The translations under genes and the position numbers were made by a program. The notes under the pieces are model-generated. The model ran no database searches, was not told the DNA's origin, and saw only the letters and a program-made list of their open reading frames with translations. This document shows, in pieces, positions 1-7,686 of a stretch of 11,243 bases of DNA (positions within the stretch are counted from its first letter, which is position 1; each line of letters opens with the position of its first letter). Location: positions 1 through 11,243 of the forward strand of contig CANOPV010000013.1 of assembly GCA_947568605.1 (NCBI GenBank), given 5' to 3'. This stretch comes from an uncultured Clostridium sp. (lineage in GTDB: Bacteria; Bacillota; Clostridia; TANB77; CAG-508).

Positions 1-1
1 A

Positions 2-3000
2 GATTATGTTGTAGATGGTGGAATAATGGCAGAGGGTATGAAATCAAGAAAAATGGACTATGTATTCACACAACAAATGATATGGGAAGTGTTAGGACAA
101 AGTAATGCTACATTTAAAGCTTCAAGCATACAAAGTCAATATAATTCATTTAAAGCAACGATAAATGAAAAAATAGCAAATATGAAAAAACAACCTAGCT
201 TTGTAAATGATACAATAACACTAGAAGTTGGAGAAACAAAAACAATAACAGATTCAAACAATGTATTAAAAGACTATGTGAATTTTGATAAAACAGTTGA
301 TGGAATAAGAATACAACATACTAAAGGACAAAACACATTAAGTATTACAGTTGATGAGAGTTGCACAAAAGAAACTTATAAAATATCAGAAAGTACAATG
401 AAAAGTTGGGGAATTATCAAGGAAGAAACAGCAGATCAAGACAGTACAGTTTATTTTGTTTTTAAAGAGGGTGTACAAAACCAATTATATACACTCAACT
501 ATAATGACCCAGTAACAATGCTACTAGATTTAAAGATAGACCAATATGGAAGATTAGAATTAAGCAAACTAAACACAAATAGAGATTTAGTTGATGGTGC
601 AATCTTTACAGTAACAGGAGAAAATGGATTTAATCAAGATGTGCAAGTAAAAGGTGGAAAAATAACACTAGAAAGACTAAAAAAAGGAAATTATACAATA
701 ACAGAAAAATCTAGTCCAAATGGTTATTTATTAAATACAGAAACCTATACAGTAACAATAACACCAAATCAAACAACAAAACAAGCAATAGTAAATAATG
801 AGCCAACTGGAAGTATAACAGTAGAAAAAACAAATTCAAATGGAGATAAAGTACAAGGTGCAAAATTCACAATAAAGGCAAATGAAGATATATACAATGT
901 AGCAAAAACAGTAAAATATTATACAAGAGGAGAAACAGTAGCAATAATTACGACAGATAGAACAGGAATTGCAAATAAAGATGAACTACCACTTGGAAAA
1001 TATATTGTTGAAGAAATAGAAGTTCCAACAGGTTATTTATTAAATACCGAAAAAAAGACAGTTACTTTAAAATATAAAGACCAAAATACAAATGTTATTT
1101 ATGAAAGTGTTACAGTAGAAAATGATGAGCCAACAGGAAATCTTACTATTGAGAAAACAGATAGAGATACAGGAAATAAAAATAGAGTAGATAAAAAGAG
1201 CCATCACGGAGATGCAACATTAAAAGGAACAGTATATACTTTATATGCAAAAGAAAAAATAACTAATGTGGCAGGAACAGTAACTTATTTTTCAAAAGAT
1301 GAACAAATTGCAACATTTACTTTCAATGAATATGGAATAGCAAGTATAAAAATAACAAATAATTCTACACCTGCTGAAATAAGTGTTAGTGGAAATATGA
1401 TAAAAGGATTACCAATGGGAAAATACTATGCAAAAGAAACAACAGTACCAACTGGATATATGAAAGATACAAATATATATGATTATACATTTTCATATAG
1501 AGATATGAATACAAAAACAATAGAAATTGCAGGAACAGTTAAGAATACAGTACAAAAAGCTCCTTTTGAAGTTATAAAAGTAACAACAAACGATAATACA
1601 ACGGCAGAAGTAGTAGCAAATGCAGAATTTACAGCAATACTTTCAAAATATGTAGATTTTTATGGAAGTTTTGACGAAGCAAAAAAACATTTAAGTGAAT
1701 TTGCAAGTGATGAATATTCTATTTTTAGAACTGGAAGTGATGGACACGGAATTTCTGGACTACTTGCTTATGGGGAATATACAGTAAATGAAACTTATAC
1801 ACCATCTCCAGAGATAGAAACAGTAGAACAATTTTATGTAACTATTGATAGAGATAGCAAAACACCAGTAAAAGAACTTGTAGAAAATGATTTACCTTTT
1901 GAGTCATATATCAAATTACAAAAACAAGATAAGAAAACTGGAAAATTTGTAACTTATTCAAATGCAACATTTGAATTATATAGATTAAACGAAGAAACAA
2001 ACAAATGGGAACAAGTAGAATGTAAAGTTGGAAATCAATATTTCAAATCTTGGACTACAAATAATGAGGGAATTGCAAGAACTGAAAATAAATTAGAAGC
2101 AGGAAAATATAAACTAACTGAAATAAAAAATCCAACAGGCTTTTTACAATTAGATGAAGAACTAATTTTTAAAGTAGATAATAGAAACTCTACACTAAAC
2201 TATGATAAAGATTGGGATGCTTGGATTACAGTTACAGCTAAAAATGAGCAACCAACAGGAACTTTGAAATTAAATAAAAAAGTTAATTTAAGAGAAGATG
2301 TAGATAAAACTATGATAAAAGATATTGATTTTACACAAATATCTTTTGAATTAGTAGCAAAAGAAAATGTAATTGACTATGCAGATGGAAGTGTTATATA
2401 CGAAAAAGATAAAAGAGTAGGAACATACAACTTAAAAGCAGATGGCACATTGACAGTAGAAAATTTGCCTATGGGAAAATACTACTTGAAAGAATTAACA
2501 ACAATAGATGGAGCAGTATTAGACCAAACAGAACACGAAGTTGTATTTGAACAAAAAGATACAAAAACAAAAGTATATACAGTAAATTTGAATATTGAAA
2601 ATGAAACTACTTGTATAGAAATTAGTAAAACAGATATAACTGGGGAAAAAGAGTTAATTGGTGCAAAATTATCAGTTATAGATGAAAACAACGAAGTAAT
2701 TGATAGTTGGACATCTACTGAAAAAACACACAAAATAGAGGGGCTAAAAGTAGGAGAGACTTACACATTAAAAGAAGAAATAGCACCAAATGGATATGTA
2801 AAAGCAACTGAAATTAAATTTACAGTTAACAACACGGCAGATATTCAAAAAGTTACAATGATAGACAAAATCGTAGAAATGACAAAAGAAGATTTTGGAG
2901 GAAAAGAAATAGAGGGAGCAGAACTAAAGGTTGTAGATAAAGACGGAAAAGTAGTTGATAGTTGGACATCTACAAAAGAGCCACATAGAATAAATGGTTT

Positions 3001-4091
3001 AGTAGAGGGAGAAAGCTATACTCTATATGAAGATTATGCTCCAGATGGTTTTGTAATTTCAACTGAAATAGAATTTACAGTAACATTAGATAAAGAAACT
3101 CAAAAAGTAACAATGGTAGATAAGGTTGTAGAAGTGCTAAAAACAGATATAGACGGAAATGCAATAGAGGGTGCAACATTAACTATAACAAGTACAAAAA
3201 CAAAGAATATAGTGGATAAGTGGGAAACAACAACAGAAGCTCACAAAGTTAGTGGTTTAATTGAGGGACAAAGCTATATCCTACACGAAGAAAAAGTAGT
3301 TGATGGATATGTAAAGGCAACTGATATTGAATTTATAGTAACAACAGATAAAGAAACACAAGAAATTATAATGATAGACAAAGTTGTTGAAATAATTAAA
3401 ACAGATCTAGTTACAGGCGAAGAAATAGAGGGAGCAGAATTACAAGTAGTTGATGAAGATGGCAATGTAATTGATGAGTGGACATCTACAAAAGAGCCAC
3501 ATAAAGTTACAGGACTAGAAGAAAATAAAAATTATAAACTAATTGAAAAGACAGCTCCTTATGGATATGAAATTACAGAAGAAATATCTTTCACAGTTAC
3601 AGAAGATAAAGAAACACAAAAAATTGAAATGAAAGATATGCCTATTTTAACAGATATTAAAGTTGTAAAAATAGATAGCCAAACAAAAGAAATAATAAAA
3701 GAAAAATTTACTTTTGGAATTTATGAAGATGAAGAATGTACAAAATTGATAAAAGAATTAAAGTCTAATAAGGAAGATGGTTTTGTTACTTTTGAAGATT
3801 TAAGATATGGAACATTTTATATAAAAGAACTAAAATCTCCAAATGGTTATGAACTATCAAATAGAATTGCAAAAGTAGAAATAAATGACAAAGGGGTTTT
3901 TGTTGATAATGTAGAAATTCAAAAAGATAATGAAGTATATAGTTTTGAATTTGAAAATCAAAAAATAGAAACACCAAAAACACGGAGATGAAAGAAATAC
4001 AATACTATGGGTTAGCTTACTTGGAACATCTATTAGTTTATTAACAATTTTAGCAGTAGTTGAAATTTTAAAGAAAAGAAAAAATAAATAG
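2..4091 (+). CDS. Thioester/Cna_B-repeat sortase-anchored surface adhesin, 5'-partial, read through one +1 frameshift
   Basis: A large cell-wall adhesin, probably cargo of the element. The frame is open from base 2 with no stop before the first in-window ATG (26), so the true start and signal peptide lie upstream. Numbering from that ATG, residues 14-20 read FTQQMIW, matching the TQxxIW block that carries the glutamine of thioester adhesin domains; the partner cysteine would be upstream. From about residue 176 onward come roughly eleven Cna_B/SpaA-like beta domains, recognised by K-T-D starts and Y-x-L-x-E-x-x-A-P-x-G-Y ends, the type that forms internal isopeptide bonds. The uninterrupted frame ends at 3991 with PKTRR. 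Skipping C3983 instead gives PKTGD, a hydrophobic segment (ILWVSLLGTSISLLTILAVV) and a KKRKNK tail ending at 4089-4091: a complete sortase signal. The joined fragment is about 1362 residues. Family assignment is firm; the frameshift is inferred. Confidence 0.88.
2612..3640 (+). repeat. Four tandem ~86-residue Cna_B-like repeat units in the adhesin
   Basis: Four consecutive units of 258, 255, 258 and 258 bases begin at 2612, 2870, 3125 and 3383. Each encodes a short Cna_B-like domain starting with I/V-E-I/V-x-K-T/E-D, with a central D-x-W-T/E-S/T-T segment, a G-L-x-E/V-G/N-x-x-Y core, a P/D-x-G-Y/F turn and an end near K-V-T-M-x-D-K. Protein similarity is clear, but the DNA has diverged enough that these look like old duplications. 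Such units act as stalk spacers that project the adhesive tip away from the cell wall. Confidence 0.85.
3983..3986 (+). other. Putative +1 frameshift site 1 (CGGA) before the sortase signal
   Basis: The in-frame codon at 3983-3985 is CGG, after ACA and followed by A. Read normally, the protein ends two codons later (CGG AGA TGA). Skipping one base gives GGA GAT GAA and restores the PKTGD sorting motif plus its membrane anchor. The shift could formally occur one base earlier (AAC/ACC variants still give Thr-Gly), but CGGA is the element shared with the other four sites. Whether this is programmed recoding or a mutation cannot be shown here. Confidence 0.7.
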
Positions 4092-4100
4092 ATAAATTGT

Positions 4101-4127
4101 AAAGGTGGCTTTTATAAGGCCACCTTT
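4101..4127 (+). terminator. Hairpin, possible intrinsic terminator after the adhesin gene
   Basis: AAAGGTGGC at 4101-4109 pairs perfectly with GCCACCTTT at 4119-4127. The stem extends by a G-U and two A-U pairs, leaving a three-base loop. It begins 10 bases after the frameshift-restored adhesin stop and about 24 bases before the next ATG. The tail is only TTTAATT, so termination may be partial and allow read-through into the next genes. Confidence 0.6.
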
Positions 4128-4150
4128 AATTAAAGAAAGTAGGTGTAAAA

Positions 4151-4366
4151 ATGGCAACTTATAGCATAAATCAAATGAAAAAAGAAATAAAGAAATTAGA
4201 AAAAATAAACATTGTAGGAGAAAAAGCAATCTTAAATATCAAAGTATTAGACCTTAACAAACTGAAAGAACAAGACAAAATAACTATGAAAGATGTAGAA
4301 ATAATATGGAAAATACAAGAAATGATACAAGATAAAAGTTGGTTTAAAATTCTATTTGAAACTTAA
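4151..4366 (+). CDS. Small basic hypothetical protein (71 aa)
   Basis: I do not recognise this family. The product is 71 residues, lysine- and isoleucine-rich, with no signal peptide or membrane segment. It looks mostly helical: an amphipathic N-terminal stretch (QMKKEIKKLEKI), a short middle segment and a C-terminal helix ending near W-F-K-I-L-F. AGGTG at 4141-4145 lies 5 bases upstream of the ATG and supports this start. It ends 17 bases before the methylase-helicase start, so the two are probably co-transcribed, and it is probably an accessory gene of the element. It is a real gene by position, ribosome binding site and codon use, but its function is unknown. Confidence 0.7.
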   Translation: MATYSINQMKKEIKKLEKINIVGEKAILNIKVLDLNKLKEQDKITMKDVEIIWKIQEMIQDKSWFKILFET

Positions 4367-4383
4367 TAACAAGGAGGTGCAAA

Positions 4384-7300
4384 ATGGGAAAAATTGTTGA
4401 AACACGAGAACTTTATAAAGATACAATAAATGATATAACAAAAAGTGAAGATAACTGGTTATCATTTTTAAAAACTGCTTCTTGGAACTTTAAGTATAGT
4501 TTTAATGACCAAATTTTAATTTTTGCACAAAGACCAAATGCAACTGCTTGTGCAGAAATGGAAGAATGGAATGAGAAAGTTCATAGATGGGTTAATAAAG
4601 ATGCAGATTATATATTTGTATTCTCAAAAAATGAAAATAGTAAATATCCATTTAGATTAGTTTTTGATGTAGCAGATACTCATAATTATAAAAATACACC
4701 ATATAAGTTATGGAGCATAAAACAAGAATACGAGAGTGAAATTATAGACTCTTTAGAAGCAAAATTTGGAGATATAAGTGAAAATAGTAGTTTTGTAGAT
4801 GCAATTATTACAACAGCAAATAATATGGTAATGGATAATATACAAGACTATATGTCATCAATATTAAAATATAAAACTGGAACTATGTTAGAAAGTTTAT
4901 CTGATTCTGAAATACAATCATTAGTATATCAAACAACATTTGGTAGTGTAGCTTATATGATGCTTAATAGATGTGGTATTGATCCAGAAAAATATATTGC
5001 AAAAAGTGAATTTTCTTATATTAAAAAATTTGATAATAGCAATTTAACTGTTTTACTTGGAACTGCGATAAGTGATATAGCAGAAATTGGGTTAAGAGAA
5101 ATTGCAAAGACAGTAATAAATTTGCAAAAAAATGAAAAAAATCAAAATCGCACATTTGTTAATAATGAAAAAGAGGAGTATTCTAATAGTAAAGAAAAAA
5201 TCAAAGGAGGAATTGAAGATGATAGAACTAGAATACACGAAAGTAGGGGACTACAATATGCCCAACCTAACAATGAAACAAGAAAAATTACCAACAGGGA
5301 AATTCGCAACAATGAGGTTACACTATCTAAAGAAGAACAAGAAAGGCGAATATACGATACTACTAATGAACGAACAATTAGCGAAACATCTAACAGAAAT
5401 ACAAGAAATGGCAACGAAAATGGTAACACAGATAATAGAGAAAATGGCGAAACAAGATGGGATAACAGAAGAATTGAAAGCGAAAGACCAAATGACTTGG
5501 GTAAAAGCAATGAACAACTACAAACTAATAGCAGAAGAACAAGTAACGAGAGAACTAATCTATATTTAGGTTATTATGATATTAACAACAATTCTAATAT
5601 AAAAGAATTTAAGGATGATGAAACAGTTAATAAAATTATAGAAAATGCACCAAATATTATCAAAGATTTTGAAAAAGTAGAACAGTTTTTTAAAAAAAAT
5701 ATAGATAATAGAGAAAAACTTGAAGAATATATTATAAAGATATTGGGAAATGCTTATACTGAATATGAAATAGATAATGTAAGAACTGGATATAAGTGTT
5801 ACCAAAATGGATTGTATTTATGGAAAGGTAATTATCTTAATAGAACAGAAGAATGTTTTAAAAATTGGAATGATATTACAGAAAATTTTATTTCAATATT
5901 ATCTGTGAAAGAGTTGGAAAATAATTTTAATTTACTAACTGAAAATGAACAAAAACAAAATATAGCAGAGGCAGAAAATGCTTCTGTTTTTTCTTTTACA
6001 CAAGAAATGATTGATAGTGTTTTACAAGAGGGAAGTGGTTTTGCAGAGGGCAAGTTTAGAATATATGAACAATTTACAAAAAGTTTATCAAGCCAAGAAA
6101 ATGCCGATTTTTTGAAAAATGAGTATGGAACAGGTGGCAGAAGTGCAGATGGTAATGGAGTATGTGAAGAATATAGTTCAAAAGGAATAGTATTATCTTT
6201 TGCACATAAAGAAAATGCACCAAAGTTGAGATTGACTTGGATACAAGTTGAAAAAAGAATAAGAGAACTTATAAGTGCAGAAAGGTACTTGACAGATATA
6301 GAAAAAGATGAGTATTACGATTGGGTAGATGCAAACGATAGACCAAAAATAAGTACAGAATTAGAAAATCAAATAAAAGACGAAGAATATAAACTTGCTG
6401 AAAGATTGCACTCATTTATAAAAGATTATGATTTGTATGCTTATATGGACAATGTACCACCAGAAAATACAGATGAAGATAATATAGAGCTAATAAGAGC
6501 AGATATAAATGATGAATTGAATATCAGAGATTATATAGATTTTTTAAAAGCAAGTTATGAAGATGAAGATTATGATAGCGAATTAGCAGTAGAAGCAAGA
6601 GAATTGCTTGCAGAATTAGAAAAACGATTGCCTTATTATGAATATGAGGTAGGAGATGTAGTTTATATAGGTACAAGACAGTTTTCAATTAGTTCAATAG
6701 ATACTAATAGAGTAGCATTGAGAGATATGAGTTTTCCAATACTTGTTGAAGAAATGGATAGAAATGAATTTGATAGAAAGGTAAAAGAAAATCCAGGTAA
6801 TGACAAAGTAAGAACTAGAAGAAAAGTACAAGATATAATTGAAAATACACTAATAGAAGATATAGAAGACAGTTCATTTGATGAATGGTTAGATACTTTT
6901 ATTGAAGAAAAAGGAATTGACCTTGATGAGATTTTTTCTATTGAATCAAATGGCGAAATTCATTATTTTGAGTTAGGAAATGTTATAGAAAATATAAAAG
7001 CAACATCAAAAGAAGAACAAGAAGAAATAAGAAAAATGATAGTAAAAATAGATTTTCATAATGCAGATGTTGTTGATTATTTCAAACATCTAGCACAAGC
7101 ATTAGTTGAAAATTATCAAGAAGAAAGAAATAAAGGGGTACAAGAAGATGACAAGGTAGAAGAAAATGCTCCAGAAAAATTAGAACAAACTGAAAAGAAA
7201 CTAATGCCACATATAAAAAGAAAACGAAGAAATAAAATAGAGTATTTTGATTTACACCCAGAAATCCCATTAAAAGATAGAAATAACTATAAAATTACTG

Positions 7301-7686
7301 ATAATGGTTTGGGAGAGGGAACTCAAAAAGAAAAATATAAAAGAAATATAGAAGCAACAAAGATATTAAAAAAGTGTGAAGATGAAAACAGATATGCCAC
7401 AACAGAAGAACAAGAAATACTAGCACAGTATGTTGGTTGGGGAGGACTTGCAGATGCTTTTAATAAAACTAAAGACAATTGGTCAGAAGAATATAAAGAA
7501 CTTCTTTCATTACTAACTGAAAAAGAATATGAGAAAGCGAGAGCATCTACATTAACATCTTTCTATACTCCACCAATAGTTATAAATGCAATATATGAAG
7601 CACTTGAAAAAATGGGATTAAAACAAGGAAATATTTTAGAGCCAAGTTGTCGGAGTTGGCAACTTTATGGGAATGTTACCAGATAG
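4384..7686 (+). CDS. Methylase-helicase segment 1: ArdC-like domain, linker, accessory domains, start of methylase
   Basis: Residues 1 to about 250 resemble the ArdC/LtrC-type ssDNA-binding domain (FLKTASWNFKYSFNDQILI, then AQRPNATACAEMEEWN). Residues ~250-395 are a low-complexity R/N/E/T-rich linker whose DNA also encodes the nested TnpV gene. About residue 535 begins an FTQEMID segment, and near 752 a small beta domain (YEVGDVVYIG), both typical of these large polyvalent proteins. From ~969 the pre-methylase block appears (GLGEGTQKEKYKRNIEA, then YVGWGGLADAF and ASTLTSFYTPPIV). The normal frame reads LEPSC then CGG and stops at 7684-7686 after twelve out-of-family codons. With C7651 skipped it reads LEPSCGVGNFMG, the expected SAM-binding motif, and continues into segment 2. 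Confidence 0.85.
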   Translation: MGKIVETRELYKDTINDITKSEDNWLSFLKTASWNFKYSFNDQILIFAQRPNATACAEMEEWNEKVHRWVNKDADYIFVFSKNENSKYPFRLVFDVADTHNYKNTPYKLWSIKQEYESEIIDSLEAKFGDISENSSFVDAIITTANNMVMDNIQDYMSSILKYKTGTMLESLSDSEIQSLVYQTTFGSVAYMMLNRCGIDPEKYIAKSEFSYIKKFDNSNLTVLLGTAISDIAEIGLREIAKTVINLQKNEKNQNRTFVNNEKEEYSNSKEKIKGGIEDDRTRIHESRGLQYAQPNNETRKITNREIRNNEVTLSKEEQERRIYDTTNERTISETSNRNTRNGNENGNTDNRENGETRWDNRRIESERPNDLGKSNEQLQTNSRRTSNERTNLYLGYYDINNNSNIKEFKDDETVNKIIENAPNIIKDFEKVEQFFKKNIDNREKLEEYIIKILGNAYTEYEIDNVRTGYKCYQNGLYLWKGNYLNRTEECFKNWNDITENFISILSVKELENNFNLLTENEQKQNIAEAENASVFSFTQEMIDSVLQEGSGFAEGKFRIYEQFTKSLSSQENADFLKNEYGTGGRSADGNGVCEEYSSKGIVLSFAHKENAPKLRLTWIQVEKRIRELISAERYLTDIEKDEYYDWVDANDRPKISTELENQIKDEEYKLAERLHSFIKDYDLYAYMDNVPPENTDEDNIELIRADINDELNIRDYIDFLKASYEDEDYDSELAVEARELLAELEKRLPYYEYEVGDVVYIGTRQFSISSIDTNRVALRDMSFPILVEEMDRNEFDRKVKENPGNDKVRTRRKVQDIIENTLIEDIEDSSFDEWLDTFIEEKGIDLDEIFSIESNGEIHYFELGNVIENIKATSKEEQEEIRKMIVKIDFHNADVVDYFKHLAQALVENYQEERNKGVQEDDKVEENAPEKLEQTEKKLMPHIKRKRRNKIEYFDLHPEIPLKDRNNYKITDNGLGEGTQKEKYKRNIEATKILKKCEDENRYATTEEQEILAQYVGWGGLADAFNKTKDNWSEEYKELLSLLTEKEYEKARASTLTSFYTPPIVINAIYEALEKMGLKQGNILEPSCRSWQLYGNVTR

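Noticed and set aside
5132..5218. A longer TnpV start at 5132
   Set aside because: The first 29 residues are lysine-rich, unlike the family, and the strong ribosome binding site points to the ATG at 5219.
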